DNA of 64,000 nucleotides, taken from the NCBI RefSeq assembly GCF_021390475.1, contig NZ_JAJUWS010000001.1, positions 186,001 through 250,000 on the forward strand. The letters are read 5' to 3'. A program made the translations under genes and the position numbers. Below are positions 7,621 to 17,681 of the stretch, one piece after another (positions within the stretch are counted from its first letter, which is position 1; each line of letters begins with the position of its first letter). The notes beneath the pieces were generated by a model, which did not search any database, was not told the DNA's origin, and was given only the letters and a program-made list of their open reading frames with translations. This DNA is from Streptomyces sp. ST2-7A (GTDB lineage: Bacteria > Actinomycetota > Actinomycetes > Streptomycetales > Streptomycetaceae).

Positions 7621-8244
7621 TCACCCGCCGGCCGTCCCGTTCACCGCCCCGGCCGGTCCCCCGCCCCCGGGCGCCGGGTCGGCGACGGCTCGCCGCAGCG
7701 GCTCCGGATCCGGCAGCCCCCGGCGCCCGCCGACGGCCTCGATCACGACCCGGCGGGCATCGCCCTCCGGCCCCTCCGCACCGGTCGCCCGCTCGATCCG
7801 CACGTGCAGCCGGTCCTCCGTCAACTCCTCCACCCGACCCTCGCCCCACTCCACGATCACCACGGAGTCGGTCAGCGAGACGTCGAGGTCCAGGTCCTCC
7901 ATCTCCTCCAGTCCGCCGGAGAGCCGGTAGGCGTCCACGTGCACCAGCGCCGGACCGGCCCCCGTGGACGGGTGCACCCGGGCGATGACGAAGGTCGGGG
8001 AGGTGACCGCCCCGCGTACCCCCATGCCCTCTCCCACGCCCCGGGTCAGGGTGGTCTTACCGGCTCCCAACTCGCCGCCGAGCACCACCAGATCCCCCGC
8101 GCGCAGCAGGCCGCCCAGCGCGCGACCGAGGCGGTTCATCGCCGCCGGGTCCGGAACGGTGAGGGTCAGTCGGTCGGCTCCCGCGGGGTCGGGGGGCGTC
8201 GCGGCGGCGGAGACGGGGACGCCGGAAACGATGGGATCGGTCAT
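7621..8244 (-). CDS. tsaE: TsaE, ATPase of the t6A synthesis complex
   Basis: 207 aa. P-loop ATPase that resets the TsaBD complex. Walker A GELGAGKT at 57-64, the conserved TSPTFVI soon after, VHVDAYRL and VEWGEG (Walker B region) are all present. Longer than the ~150 aa core because of a 30-residue N-terminal extension and a Gly/Pro-rich C-terminal tail. ATG start. It is convergent with the membrane-protein gene at 6876, so it probably ends its own transcript rather than running directly into tsaB. Confidence 0.93.
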   Translation of the reverse strand: MTDPIVSGVPVSAAATPPDPAGADRLTLTVPDPAAMNRLGRALGGLLRAGDLVVLGGELGAGKTTLTRGVGEGMGVRGAVTSPTFVIARVHPSTGAGPALVHVDAYRLSGGLEEMEDLDLDVSLTDSVVIVEWGEGRVEELTEDRLHVRIERATGAEGPEGDARRVVIEAVGGRRGLPDPEPLRRAVADPAPGGGGPAGAVNGTAGG

Positions 8245-8471
8245 GATTCGGATCGTACGCGCCGGCGGGCACCCCTCCGTCGCCCCTCGGCCCGGCCGGA
8301 CAGCCGGCTCCCGGACCGGGTGGAGCCGGGCTACGGGATCGGCGGGCGGCCGATCACGCTCCGACGAAAGAGAACGGCTCGAAAGAGGACGTGACCGGTG
8401 GGCGACCGATCGGACGCGGTCCGCCCCGCGACCGGATCGATCCCGACCGCGCGGCGGCCACCGGCCCGGGC

Positions 8472-9698
8472 TCAGTCGGCGTCGAGGTACACCCGGGGCA
8501 CCCGGGCGCCGATCCGGGTGACGATCTCGTACCCGATCGTGCCGCAGGCCCGCGCCCAGTCCTCGGCGGTCGGCTCCCCGTGGTCACCGGGGCCGAAGAG
8601 CACCGCCTCGTCCCCCGGCTCGGCCGGGTCACCGCCGAGGTCCACCACGAACTGGTCCATCGCCACCCGGCCGGCGATCGTCCGCCACTTGCCCGCGACC
8701 AGGACGGGCCCGGTGCCCGACGCGTGCCGGGGCACCCCGTCCGCGTATCCCGCCGGCACCAGGCCGAGGGTGGTCTCGCCGGGGGTGACGTAGTGATGGC
8801 CGTAGCCCACGCCGTGACCACCCGGCACCCGCTTGACGCCGGCGAGGGCCGCGCGCAGCGTCATCGCCGGCCGCAGCCCGTGATCGCGCGGCAGGCCCAA
8901 CTCGGGCGCCGGGGACAGGCCGTAGACCGCCAGACCCGGCCGGATGAGGTCGTAGTGGGTCTCCGGCAGGGACAGCGCGGCCGGTGAGTTGGCGAGGTGC
9001 CGCACCTCCGGGCGCAGCCCGGCGCGCTCGGCCTCCTCCAGCGCGGCACGGAACGCCTCGAGTTGCGGCGGGATCGACGGGTGGCCCGGCTCGTCGGCAC
9101 AGGCGAGATGGGACCACACCCCGGTCACCCGCAGCAGTCCCTCCGCCTCGGCCGCCCGCGCGGCGGCGACCAGGTCGGCCCAGTCGGCCGGCGCGCAGCC
9201 ACCGCGCCCCAGACCCGTGTCGGCCTTCAGCTGCACCCGGGCGGGACGACCGAGCGCGCGCACCGCCGCCGTGACCTCGCGCAGCGCCCACGCGCCGCCG
9301 ACCGAGACGTCGATGTCCGCCGCGATCGTCTCGGCCCACGGGCCACCGGGCGTCCACAGCCAGCACAGCAACGGCCCGGTGTCGCCGGCCGCGCGTACCG
9401 CCAGGGCCTCCTCGGGGGTGGCGGTGGCCAGCCAGTCGGCACCCGCCCGGCGGGCGGCCCGGGCACAGGGCACCGCCCCGTGGCCGTAGGCGTCGGCCTT
9501 CACCACCGCCATCACGCCGGCGCCGCCGCGTGCCGTGGCGCGCAGGGCGCGCACGTTGTCGCGGATCACCGCGAGATCCACCTCGGCGCGCACCCGGGGA
9601 AGCACCCGGGAGGAGGGCGCGGGGGCGTCGACGGGGCTTCCGCCCGGGCCGGCGGGCCGGGCGGCCACGGCGGGAGCCGGGGTGTGGTGCGCGTTCAT
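8472..9698 (-). CDS. alr: Alanine racemase
   Basis: 408 aa, PLP enzyme making D-alanine for peptidoglycan. The PLP lysine is Lys67 in VVKADAYGHG, and the opposite-face catalytic tyrosine is Tyr299 (GVGYGHHY). RVAMDQF (344-350) is the other family signature. A 30-residue Pro/Ala-rich N-terminus precedes the barrel. ATG start. In most streptomycetes an alpha/beta-hydrolase gene lies between alr and tsaE; here the 227-bp gap holds no gene. Confidence 0.95.
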   Translation of the reverse strand: MNAHHTPAPAVAARPAGPGGSPVDAPAPSSRVLPRVRAEVDLAVIRDNVRALRATARGGAGVMAVVKADAYGHGAVPCARAARRAGADWLATATPEEALAVRAAGDTGPLLCWLWTPGGPWAETIAADIDVSVGGAWALREVTAAVRALGRPARVQLKADTGLGRGGCAPADWADLVAAARAAEAEGLLRVTGVWSHLACADEPGHPSIPPQLEAFRAALEEAERAGLRPEVRHLANSPAALSLPETHYDLIRPGLAVYGLSPAPELGLPRDHGLRPAMTLRAALAGVKRVPGGHGVGYGHHYVTPGETTLGLVPAGYADGVPRHASGTGPVLVAGKWRTIAGRVAMDQFVVDLGGDPAEPGDEAVLFGPGDHGEPTAEDWARACGTIGYEIVTRIGARVPRVYLDAD

Positions 9699-9777
9699 CT
9701 TCCCCAGTCTTCCAGAGCCCGCCGGGGGCGCCCCTTCCCGGTCGGCATCCGGGCGCCGTCCCGCACCGGGTCGATGA

Positions 9778-11298
9778 TCAGCCGGACGGCGTGACCGGGT
9801 CCGGTTCCGCGACCAGCCGTCGGGCGGCCGGCAGAGCCTCCGCGACGTCCGAGGCCACCGGTGGCTCCGGACACAGCCGCGCCGCCAACCCGTGCAGGTA
9901 CGCCCCCGCCATCGCCGCCTCCCCGGGGGCCAGGCCGGCGGCCAGCAGCGAACCGATCAGCCCCGCGAGCACGTCCCCGGTGCCGGCCGTGGCCAGCCAC
10001 GGTGTGCCCGTCGGGTTCGCGATCACCGGTGGCGGGGGGCCCTCGGTCGGGGGCACGGTCACCAGGGTCGTGGAGCCCTTGAGCAGGGTCGTCGCCCCGA
10101 ACCGGGAGGCCAGTTCGCGCACCGCCCACAGCCGGCGGGCCTCCACCTCCTCACGGTCCACCCCCAGCAGCCGGGCGGCCTCGCCGGCGTGCGGGGTGAG
10201 GACCAGCGGGGCGCGGCGGTCGTCGGGGAGGGCGTCGCGGAAGAGCGTGAGGGCGTCGGCGTCCACCACCGTCGGCACGTCGTCGGCCAGCGCCGTGGCC
10301 AGCCGCTCCCGTCCCTCGGCGGTGTCGTCGAGGCCGGGGCCGACCACCCACGCCTGCACCCGACCGTGTCCCACCAGCACCTCGGGGTGCCGGGCCAGTA
10401 CCGCCCCGGCCGGCGGCCCCAGGTACCGCACCGCGCCGGCTCCGCCGCGCAGCGCCGCCGAGACGGCGAGGACGGCCGCGCCGGGGTACCGCTCGGAGCC
10501 GGCGGCGATACCGACCACCCCCCGGCGGTACTTGTCGCTCTCCGGCCCGGGGGATGGCAACAGGGCCGCGATGTCCGCGTGTTCGGGCGCCACCACCTCG
10601 GGCCCGGCCTCCCCGCCGAGTCGGGCCAGCTCCGGGCCCAGGCCGATGTCCACGACGTGGATCACCCCGGCGCGGTACCGGGCCGGGGCCACCAGCAGAC
10701 CCGGCTTGTGGGTGCCGAAGGTGACGGTGACATCGGCGTTCACGGCCTCGCCCCGCACCTCGCCGGTGTCCGCCTCCACGCCGCTGGGCAGGTCCACCGC
10801 CACCAACGGCGCGCCGGTGCCGGCCGCCCGGCGCACCAACTCGGCGGCCGGGGGGCGGAGTCCGCCGCGTCCACCGATGCCGAGCAGGCCGTCCACGATC
10901 AGAGCCGGCCGACCGTTCCGCCCCCCTCCGGGGCGACCCCACACGCGCGGCGACCCTCCCCCGGCGAGGGCGTCGTCGACGGCGAGGATCCGCCCGCCGC
11001 TTCGGCGCAGCGCCGCCAGGCCGGCGGCGTGCGCGCGGTCGGGATCGACGAGGACGGCGGTGACGGCGACCCCGCGCGCGGCGAGCCGGGCGCCGGCCCA
11101 CAGGGCGTCACCGCCGTTGTCGCCGGTGCCGACCAGCAGCACCACCCGGGCGCCGGTGATCGGCCCCGGTCGCAGCAGCCGCGCGCAGACGGCGGCCAGC
11201 CCGGCGGCGGCCCGCCCCATCAGGGTTCCGTCGGGGAGGCGTTCCATGAGGGCGCGCTCGGCGGCGCGAACGGTCTCGACGCGATACGCGGTACGCAT
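9778..11298 (-). CDS. nnrDE: Bifunctional NAD(P)H-hydrate epimerase / ADP-dependent dehydratase
   Basis: 506 aa. It repairs hydrated NAD(P)H: the N-terminal YjeF_N half (to about 220) interconverts the R and S hydrates and has GTGDNGGDAL and VDLPSGVEADTGE. The C-terminal ribokinase-like half removes water using ADP and has KYRRGVVGIAAGS, LTPHAGEAARL and the catalytic GTGD at about 439-442. The ATG at 11298 was chosen because MRTAYRVETVRAAE is the typical start. It lies in the usual actinobacterial acpS-nnr-alr order. Confidence 0.94.
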   Translation of the reverse strand: MRTAYRVETVRAAERALMERLPDGTLMGRAAAGLAAVCARLLRPGPITGARVVLLVGTGDNGGDALWAGARLAARGVAVTAVLVDPDRAHAAGLAALRRSGGRILAVDDALAGGGSPRVWGRPGGGRNGRPALIVDGLLGIGGRGGLRPPAAELVRRAAGTGAPLVAVDLPSGVEADTGEVRGEAVNADVTVTFGTHKPGLLVAPARYRAGVIHVVDIGLGPELARLGGEAGPEVVAPEHADIAALLPSPGPESDKYRRGVVGIAAGSERYPGAAVLAVSAALRGGAGAVRYLGPPAGAVLARHPEVLVGHGRVQAWVVGPGLDDTAEGRERLATALADDVPTVVDADALTLFRDALPDDRRAPLVLTPHAGEAARLLGVDREEVEARRLWAVRELASRFGATTLLKGSTTLVTVPPTEGPPPPVIANPTGTPWLATAGTGDVLAGLIGSLLAAGLAPGEAAMAGAYLHGLAARLCPEPPVASDVAEALPAARRLVAEPDPVTPSG

Positions 11299-11508
11299 CC
11301 GCCCAGTCTGCCCGCCGTGTGGAGGCGGGGCGGGGAGCCCGACCCTGGGCGGGTCGGGTCGCCCCGACGCCGGAAGGGCGCACAAGGGCGGGACGGCCCG
11401 GGGAAAGGCGGGCACATCACGAAAAGGTGGTCCGCGCGGTCGCGGTGAACACGAGGGCGTCGCGGACGAAAGCCCGGTCCCCCGTGCGGGCGGGCGGGCG
11501 CCCGCCGC

Positions 11509-11877
11509 TCACCCCTCGGCGATCACCACGGCCGAGGCCACCCCGGCGTCGTGACTGAGCGACACGTGCCAGTGCCGCACCCCGAGTGCCTCGGCACGTG
11601 CCGCCACCGTGCCGCGCACCGTCAGCCGGGGGCGACCGAGGTCGTCGGTGCTCACCTCGGCGTCGGTCCAGCGCAGGCCGGGCGGAGCCCCCAACGCCTT
11701 CGCCAGCGCCTCCTTGGCCGCGAAGCGGGCGGCCAGGGAGGCGGTGCCGCGCCGCGCCCCGTCGGGAAGCCACATCTCGGCGTCCACGAAGAGCCGGTCC
11801 GCCAACCGGGGGGTACGACGCAGCGACTCGGCGAAGCGGTCGATGCCGGCCACGTCGATGCCCACTCCGATGATCAC
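11509..11877 (-). CDS. acpS: Holo-[acyl-carrier-protein] synthase
   Basis: 122 aa. Transfers 4'-phosphopantetheine from CoA to acyl carrier protein in fatty-acid (and possibly polyketide) synthesis. It has the Mg-binding [12 protein letters not shown] at the N-terminus and [13 protein letters not shown] in the middle, both defining for AcpS, and normal length. GTG start at 11877. Transcribed divergently from coaA, whose product makes the CoA it uses. Confidence 0.94.
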   Translation of the reverse strand: MIIGVGIDVAGIDRFAESLRRTPRLADRLFVDAEMWLPDGARRGTASLAARFAAKEALAKALGAPPGLRWTDAEVSTDDLGRPRLTVRGTVAARAEALGVRHWHVSLSHDAGVASAVVIAEG

Positions 11878-12100
11878 GCCGGACTCCCTGTCCCGTTCCC
11901 GGTTCCGCGCCACCCCGCCGGGCCGGTGCCGCCTGCCATGGGGCAGCGTAGCGGCGCGCCCTCCCCGTGCCTCCCCCGACGTCTTCCCCACGCCGCGCCC
12001 GCAGCCGTCGCCGGCCCTCCCACCGGCATGAACGTCCCGGTCGGGTGCCGCAGTCGGGCCCCGCCCGGGGCGGTGCGCCGGCGGCACGGACAATGGTGGG

Positions 12101-13192
12101 GTGGTCCCCTCCCCGCAGCAGCCCTCGTACCGACCGGCCGGAACGGCTCCCGCCGAGCCGCGATCCGCCGGTCCGCAGCCCACCGACGACGCCTTCCCCC
12201 GGCCGACCAACGGCGCCCGGCCCCGGCGCGCCGGCGGCCCCACCGGCCCGTACGTGGATCTGAGCCGTGCCGAGTGGAGCACCCTGCGCGAGCGGACCCC
12301 GCTGACGCTCTCCGCCGAGGAGGTCGAGGAGTTGCGCGGCCTGGGCGATGTCATAGACCTGGACGAGGTGCGGGAGGTCTACCTGCCGCTGGCCCGACTG
12401 CTCAACCTCTACGTGGAGGCCGGCCGGGGTCTGCGCGGCGCCCTGAACACCTTCCTCGGTGACCTGGGCAACGGCGGGGAGGAGCGGCGTCGCGGCACGC
12501 CGTTCGTGATCGGCGTGGCCGGCAGCGTGGCGGTCGGCAAGTCCACCGTCTCCCGGCTGCTCAAGGTGCTGTTGGGACGCGGGCCGGAGAACCCCCGGGT
12601 GGAGTTGGTGACCACCGACGGTTTCCTCCACCCCAACGCCGAACTGCGGCGGCGCGGCCTGATGGAGCGCAAGGGGTTCCCCGAGTCCTACGACCGGCGT
12701 GCCCTGACCCGGTTCGTCGCCGACGTGAAGGCGGGCCGGGAGGAGGTCTCCGCCCCGGTGTACTCGCACCTGGTCTACGACATCGTGCCCGATGAGCGGC
12801 TGGTGGTGCGGCGCCCGGACATCCTCATCGTGGAGGGTCTGAACGTCCTGCAGCCCGCGCTGCCGGGCCGGGACGGGCGGACCCGGGTCGCGCTCGCCGA
12901 CTACTTCGACTTCTCGGTGTACGTGGACGCGCGTCCCGACGACATCCGTGAGTGGTACCTGGAGCGCTTCCGCAAACTGCGCGAGACGGCGTTCCGCGAC
13001 CCGCACTCCTATTTCCGCCGCTGGACCCGGGTGCCGGAGGAGGAGGCCCTGGCCTACGCGCGGAACGTCTGGGCGACCATCAACGGCCCCAATCTGACGC
13101 AGAACGTGGAGCCCACCCGGGGGCGGGCGACGCTGATCCTGCGCAAGGGGCCGGACCACACGGTGCGTCGGCTGTCACTGCGCAAGATCTGA
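12101..13192 (+). CDS. coaA: Pantothenate kinase, type I
   Basis: 363 aa. Phosphorylates pantothenate, the first and controlling step of CoA synthesis. P-loop [11 protein letters not shown] at about 138-148, [21 protein letters not shown] and [10 protein letters not shown] are all type I signatures. The first 50 residues are a Pro/Ala-rich extension absent from the enteric enzyme, so the GTG at 12101 could be upstream of the true start; the next part (YVDLSRAEW) is where homology begins. In other streptomycetes glmS genes usually separate coaA from glmM; here they are direct convergent neighbours. Confidence 0.93.
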   Translation: MVPSPQQPSYRPAGTAPAEPRSAGPQPTDDAFPRPTNGARPRRAGGPTGPYVDLSRAEWSTLRERTPLTLSAEEVEELRGLGDVIDLDEVREVYLPLARLLNLYVEAGRGLRGALNTFLGDLGNGGEERRRGTPFVIGVAGSVAVGKSTVSRLLKVLLGRGPENPRVELVTTDGFLHPNAELRRRGLMERKGFPESYDRRALTRFVADVKAGREEVSAPVYSHLVYDIVPDERLVVRRPDILIVEGLNVLQPALPGRDGRTRVALADYFDFSVYVDARPDDIREWYLERFRKLRETAFRDPHSYFRRWTRVPEEEALAYARNVWATINGPNLTQNVEPTRGRATLILRKGPDHTVRRLSLRKI

Positions 13193-13559
13193 ATCGGCGC
13201 CCCGCCGGTGGCGTCTCCCGACCGGCCGGCACCGGTCCCGGCACCGGCCCCGGGGGGGGGTCTCCCCGTGCCCGACCGGCACACGGTCGGCCGGGTGCCC
13301 CGGGCCGGTCCACCGACGCCGGACCACCGGCAGCGGATCACCGGCAGGCGCCCCCGCCACGGCTTCCCCGACCGTGCCCGTCCCGGGCCGGTGTCCCCGG
13401 GCCGGACGGACCGGCCCCGGCCGCCCCGACCACCCGGACCGGTCACGTCGGATTCGATGGCCCGGGCCGCCCGGGCCGCCCGGGCCGATCCCGGCCCCCG
13501 ACGCACCGGTGCCCCGGGAGCCGTGGCTCCCGGGGCCCCGCCGCCCGGTGTCGCCCGGC
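13193..13559. other. Convergent intergenic region between coaA and glmM
   Basis: 367 bp without a supportable gene. It contains a nine-G run near 13252, a short tandem repeat of GGGCCGCCC around 13465-13487, and the bidirectional terminator hairpin described separately. The frames crossing it are Pro/Arg-rich shadows with no recognisable product. Confidence 0.7.
13511..13536. terminator. Bidirectional terminator between coaA and glmM
   Basis: Perfect 12-bp inverted repeat GCCCCGGGAGCC / GGCTCCCGGGGC around a two-base centre, 24 nt past the glmM stop and between convergent genes. Confidence 0.7.
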
Positions 13560-14984
13560 TCAGCCGGCGCGCACGGAGCCGTTCACGGAACCGTGCGCCG
13601 CGGCGCCCGGCGTCAGCTCGACGCGCGCCACCTCGGCCAGTTCGTCGGCCAGTCGGCGGGCCTGCCCGGCGTCGGGGGCCTCGACCATGACCCGCACCAG
13701 CGGCTCGGTGCCGGAGGATCGCAGCAGGACCCGACCGTCGGATCCCAGTTCGCGCTCGGCCGCCGCGACGGCCGCCGCGAGACCGGCGCTCTCGCCCACC
13801 CGGGCCTTGTCCACGCCGCGCACGTTGACCAGCACCTGCGGCAGTCGGGTCATCACCCCGGCCAGGTCGGCCAGCGAGCGGCCGGTGGCGGCGACCCGGG
13901 CGGCGAGCAGCAGGCCGGTGAGGGTGCCGTCGCCGGTGGTGGCGTGGTCCAGGGCGATGACGTGCCCGGACTGTTCGCCGCCGAGGGTGAAGCCGCCGGC
14001 CGTCATCTCCTCCAGCACGTAGCGGTCACCGACGGCGGTCTGCCGCAGCTCGATGCCCTCGCGCTCCATCGCCAACTTGAAGCCGAGGTTGGACATCACG
14101 GTGGCCACGACGGTGTTCCCGCGCAGGGTTCCGGCCTCACGCATGGCCACGGCGAGGACGGCGAGGATGCGGTCCCCGTCCACCTCCTCGCCGGCGGCGT
14201 CCACGGCCAGGCAGCGGTCGGCGTCGCCGTCCAGCGCGATCCCCAGGTCGGCGTCGTGTTCAAGGACCGCCGCGGACAGCGGGGCGAGGTGGGTGGAGCC
14301 GCAGCCGTCGTTGATGTTGAGGCCGTCGGGCTCGGCGCCGATGGTGACGACGCGGGCGCCGGCCCGCTCGAAGGCGGCCGGGGCGATGGTGGAGGCGGCG
14401 CCGTGCGCGGCGTCCAGGACGATGGTCAGGCCATCCAGGCGGTGGGGCAGCGCGGAGGCGAGGTGGTCGAGGTAGCGCTCGGCGACCTCGGTCCGCTCCA
14501 CGACCCGGCCGACGCCGGCGCCGACCGGCAGGTCGCGGTGGGTGCCGTCGGTGAGACCCCGGTACCGCTCCTCGATCCGGTCCTCGAGCGCGTCGGGCAG
14601 TTTGCGACCGCCGCGGGCGAAGAACTTGATGCCGTTGTCCGGCATGGGGTTGTGGCTGGCGGAGAGCATGACGCCGAAGTCGGCGTCGAGCGCGTCGGTG
14701 AGGTGCGCCACGGCGGGGGTGGGCAGCACGCCGGGACGGATCACGTCCACGCCCCGACCCGCGAGACCGGCCACGACGGCCGCCTCCAGGAACTCCCCGG
14801 ACGCCCGCGGGTCCCGGCCGACCACCGCCACCGGACGGCCGGTCGCGCCGTCCGTCCCGTCCGGAAGCCGATCGCGGTCACCGAGCACCTCGGCCGCCGC
14901 GGCGGCCAGGCCCAGCGCCAGCTCGGCGGTCAGCTCGACGTTCGCGACACCGCGAACCCCGTCGGTACCGAAGAGTCGTGCCAC
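13560..14984 (-). CDS. glmM: Phosphoglucosamine mutase
   Basis: 474 aa. Converts glucosamine-6-phosphate to glucosamine-1-phosphate for UDP-GlcNAc. The active-site phosphoserine is Ser110 in SASHNP, the metal loop DGDADR is present, and GEQSGHVI and [11 protein letters not shown] close the sugar and phosphate sites. A GTG start at 14984 is fixed by an excellent ribosome binding site (GGAGGAA). It lies downstream of rplM-rpsI but is separated from them by two hairpins. Confidence 0.95.
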   Translation of the reverse strand: MARLFGTDGVRGVANVELTAELALGLAAAAAEVLGDRDRLPDGTDGATGRPVAVVGRDPRASGEFLEAAVVAGLAGRGVDVIRPGVLPTPAVAHLTDALDADFGVMLSASHNPMPDNGIKFFARGGRKLPDALEDRIEERYRGLTDGTHRDLPVGAGVGRVVERTEVAERYLDHLASALPHRLDGLTIVLDAAHGAASTIAPAAFERAGARVVTIGAEPDGLNINDGCGSTHLAPLSAAVLEHDADLGIALDGDADRCLAVDAAGEEVDGDRILAVLAVAMREAGTLRGNTVVATVMSNLGFKLAMEREGIELRQTAVGDRYVLEEMTAGGFTLGGEQSGHVIALDHATTGDGTLTGLLLAARVAATGRSLADLAGVMTRLPQVLVNVRGVDKARVGESAGLAAAVAAAERELGSDGRVLLRSSGTEPLVRVMVEAPDAGQARRLADELAEVARVELTPGAAAHGSVNGSVRAG

Positions 14985-15084
14985 TGTTTCCTCCGAACGT
15001 GCTGCGGGCGGCCCCCACTGCGCCAACCCTATCCCCGGAATGTCATTCGACCGACAATCGGCACAAAGGGGAACGGAACGCCGA

Positions 15085-15118
15085 ACGCCCCGTCGGCGGC
15101 GAACCGCCGACGGGGCGT
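15085..15118 (-). terminator. Second terminator hairpin after rpsI
   Basis: Fifteen-bp stem (14 GC-rich pairs plus an A-T pair) with a CGAA tetraloop, about 63 nt past the rpsI stop. It backs up the hairpin at 15133-15169. Confidence 0.75.
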
Positions 15119-15132
15119 CGGTGACGGCCGAC

Positions 15133-15169
15133 CCGCTCCCCGGGCCCTCGCGGGCCGGACGGGGAGCGG
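15133..15169 (-). terminator. First terminator hairpin after rpsI
   Basis: Outer stem CCGCTCCCCG / CGGGGAGCGG with an inner GGCCC / GGGCC stem and TCGC loop, starting 12 nt after the rpsI stop. Together with the hairpin at 15085-15118 it should insulate glmM from ribosomal-protein transcription. Confidence 0.7.
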
Positions 15170-15180
15170 CTGTCGCCGCG

Positions 15181-15732
15181 TCAGCGCTTGCTGTACTGCG
15201 TACCCTTGCGCGCCTTCTTCAGACCGGCCTTCTTCCGCTCGACCATGCGGGCATCGCGGGTCAGGAAGCCGGCCTTCTTCAGGGTGGCGCGGTTGTTCTC
15301 GACATCCGCCTCGTTCAGCGCGCGGGCCACGCCCAGGCGCAGGGCGCCGGCCTGACCCGAGACACCGCCGCCGGAGATGCGGGCGACGACGTCGTAACGG
15401 TCGTCCAGCTCGAGCACCTTGAAGGGCTCGTTGACCTCCTGCTGGTGGACCTTGTTCGGGAAGTAGGCCTCCAGCGTACGGCCGTTGATCTTCCAGCTGC
15501 CGCTGCCCGGCACGATGCGAACGCGGGCGATCGCGTTCTTCCGGCGACCGGTGCCGGCACCCGGCAGCGGGTCACCGAAGTTGGAGGCGAGGGACTCGGA
15601 GGCGTACTCCTCGACCGGCGCGCTCTCGGTGGTGTACTCGCCACTCTCGGGGACCTCGACCTCGGCCTCGACCTCGGTGGTCTCGGTCTCGGTGTCGAAC
15701 TCTTCGGTGGTCTCGGTGGTGTTCTCGGCCAC
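15181..15732 (-). CDS. rpsI: Ribosomal protein S9 with acidic N-terminal extension
   Basis: 183 aa. The S9 core begins near residue 57 ([21 protein letters not shown]) and ends with the normal basic tail RKGTQYSKR that reaches the P-site tRNA. The first ~50 residues are almost only Glu, Thr, Val and Asp, a strongly acidic extension that would be disordered. Such extensions occur in streptomycete S9 and vary in length. Directly downstream of rplM (41 nt). Confidence 0.96.
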   Translation of the reverse strand: MAENTTETTEEFDTETETTEVEAEVEVPESGEYTTESAPVEEYASESLASNFGDPLPGAGTGRRKNAIARVRIVPGSGSWKINGRTLEAYFPNKVHQQEVNEPFKVLELDDRYDVVARISGGGVSGQAGALRLGVARALNEADVENNRATLKKAGFLTRDARMVERKKAGLKKARKGTQYSKR

Positions 15733-15773
15733 GATGCTCCTCGAAACTCTCTGTCTGGGCTGGGTGGCCGGGA

Positions 15774-16217
15774 CTACTGCGCGACCTGGGTGATCTCGAA
15801 CGGCTGCGGCTGCTGCGCGGCGTGCGGGTGCTCCGAACCCGCGTACACCTTCAGCTTCGACAGCATCTGCCGGCCGAGGGTGTTCTTGGGCAGCATGCCC
15901 CGAACGGCCTTCTCGACGGCCTTCTCGGGGTTCTTCTCCAGCAGCTCGTCGTAACGGACGGACCGCAGACCACCCGGGTAGCCGGAGTGGCGGTAGGCGA
16001 GCTTCTGGGTCCGCTTGTTGCCCGAGAGGTGCACCTTGGCGGCGTTGACGATGACGACGAAGTCACCGGTGTCCAGGTGGGGCGCGTAGATGGGCTTGTG
16101 CTTCCCGCGCAGCAGGATGGCGGCCTGGGACGCCAGACGACCCAGGACGACGTCCCGGGCGTCGATGACGTGCCACTGGCGCTGGACATCGCCGGGCTTG
16201 GGGCTGTACGTACGCAC
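15774..16217 (-). CDS. rplM: Ribosomal protein L13
   Basis: 147 aa, full length. [30 protein letters not shown] and the C-terminus [18 protein letters not shown] closely match streptomycete L13. GTG start at 16217. First gene of the rplM-rpsI unit, with a clear promoter 180 bp upstream. Confidence 0.96.
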   Translation of the reverse strand: MRTYSPKPGDVQRQWHVIDARDVVLGRLASQAAILLRGKHKPIYAPHLDTGDFVVIVNAAKVHLSGNKRTQKLAYRHSGYPGGLRSVRYDELLEKNPEKAVEKAVRGMLPKNTLGRQMLSKLKVYAGSEHPHAAQQPQPFEITQVAQ

Positions 16218-16394
16218 GGTCGTGGCCTTCGCTTTTTCGGTGAGTGGATCCTTACAAGGACCGGGGGTCCTCACCCCGGCCGGACCGGGGCACGGTGACG
16301 CAAACCGCGCGACGGTCGGGAGATGGCACCCCACATGTCCTGCGCAAGGCCCCTCACGTGAGATCGAGCAAGCCATTACGCATATCGACCAGGC

Positions 16395-16424
16395 AGGATA
16401 CCGGCCCGGACGGGGAGGGGTCAA
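16395..16424 (-). promoter_or_regulatory. rplM-rpsI promoter
   Basis: Minus-strand TTGACC (16424-16419) and TATCCT (16400-16395), spacer 18 bp. The predicted start near 16388 gives a leader of about 170 nt, which contains a small GGACC-GGG-GGTCC hairpin at 16258-16270. The remainder of the divergent interval 16218-16613 shows no gene. Confidence 0.75.
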
Positions 16425-16577
16425 AACGACCCGTCCGCCGCCCTCCGGACCCGACCCGACCCGTCGACACCTCCGCGGCATTCCCTCGACGCCTTCTCGG
16501 CGCCTTCCGGGGGCTGATCGGTCGACGATCGCCCGCCGGACGCGGGGGGATACCGGGAATTCCGACCGGGACGGGCG

Positions 16578-16607
16578 TTGGGGGCTCGCGCGGTTGTTCC
16601 CTAGGAT
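16578..16607 (+). promoter_or_regulatory. Promoter of the membrane-protein gene at 16614 (leaderless)
   Basis: TTGGGG (16578-16583) and TAGGAT (16602-16607) with an 18-bp spacer. The ATG begins seven bases after the -10, where transcription should start, so the mRNA is probably leaderless. No ribosome binding site is visible. Confidence 0.6.
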
Positions 16608-16613
16608 GCCGGC

Positions 16614-17558
16614 ATGAGCCATGTCCAGGGGGGGCCCACCGGAGGCCCGCAGTGGGGAACCGGGGGCGGCGCGCCGTCCCCGGACTGGAGCGCGCTGGCC
16701 GCCGACGCCGAACGCGACCGGCGACGCCGCCGGTGGCTGGTGGTCGGGGGCGGCGCCCTGGCGACCGTATTGGTGGGCACGGTGGTGGCGCTGGCCATCG
16801 TGCGACAGGACGGCGGCGGGGCCGACACGCCCGCCGATCGGGGCGGCAACGCCCTGGACGCTGCGGAGGGGTCCTCACCCGACGCCCAGCCCGCGCCGAC
16901 CTTCTCCGAGACCAGTCTGCCGCCCCCGCCCAAGCCCCGGGAGTTCGTCACCGACCCGGAGAAGGACCTGGCGCCCTTCACCTCGGACGGCTTCTTCGCC
17001 GGCGAGACGATGCGGGTGGAGGACCGCGAGTACCTCCGGGTGGCCGCCGACACCGCCGAGGGCATCGAGGCGTGCGCGGCGACGGCCGGCCCCGGCCCCG
17101 CCGAAGCGCTCGCCGCTCACGGCTGCCTCGCGCTGGTCCGCGCCACCTACACCGCCGAGGGGGTGGCCGTCACCGTCGGCGCGGCGCAGTTCCCCGGCGA
17201 GGAGGAGGCCGCCGCCGCCAAGGAGGCCGCCGGGGGCCCCATCACTCCGCTGATCGGCGAGGGTGCCGCCGCGTTCTGCCAGCGCGGCGGCTGCCGGACC
17301 ACCCGCAGCCAGCTGGGCCGGTACGTGTACTTCACCATCGCCGGGAACCTGGACAACACCCCCGACTCCGGCGAGGAGACCCCCGCGCAGCAGGCCGCCC
17401 GGGACGGCAACGAACACGCCTACACCCGGATCGTGCAGCGCGGCGAGAGCCAGGCGTCGGCCTCCGCCGAGGCCCTCGTCGCCGAGCGGCGGAGCGGGGC
17501 CGGCGGTGCGGAGGACCGGGACACCGAGCCGGAGCCGGGCGCCACGGACGGCGACTGA
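16614..17558 (+). CDS. Single-pass membrane hypothetical protein
   Basis: 314 aa, not recognised as a named family. A Gly/Pro-rich cytoplasmic start, an Arg cluster (RDRRRRR) and a hydrophobic span at about residues 41-63 give an N-in anchor. The outside part has a Pro/Asp linker and a domain from about 100 with two Cys pairs (ACAAT, HGCLALV, then CQRGGCRTT), which could form disulphides. Genes of this type lie between rplM and truA in several streptomycetes, so it is probably conserved. Its role is unknown. Confidence 0.75.
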   Translation: MSHVQGGPTGGPQWGTGGGAPSPDWSALAADAERDRRRRRWLVVGGGALATVLVGTVVALAIVRQDGGGADTPADRGGNALDAAEGSSPDAQPAPTFSETSLPPPPKPREFVTDPEKDLAPFTSDGFFAGETMRVEDREYLRVAADTAEGIEACAATAGPGPAEALAAHGCLALVRATYTAEGVAVTVGAAQFPGEEEAAAAKEAAGGPITPLIGEGAAAFCQRGGCRTTRSQLGRYVYFTIAGNLDNTPDSGEETPAQQAARDGNEHAYTRIVQRGESQASASAEALVAERRSGAGGAEDRDTEPEPGATDGD

Positions 17559-17681
17559 CCCGGCGGGGTCCGTCGGGAGCCCGGCCGTCGCCCCGCGACG
17601 ACCCCGCCGGTGGACACCGATCCACGGCCACCGGGACGTCACCCGTGCGACGCGCCGCCCGCCCGGGACCCCGCCCGGGGC

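Noticed and set aside
13465..13487. Tandem GGGCCGCCC as a CRISPR-like or satellite repeat
   Set aside because: Only about two and a half short units with no spacers; simple GC slippage explains it.
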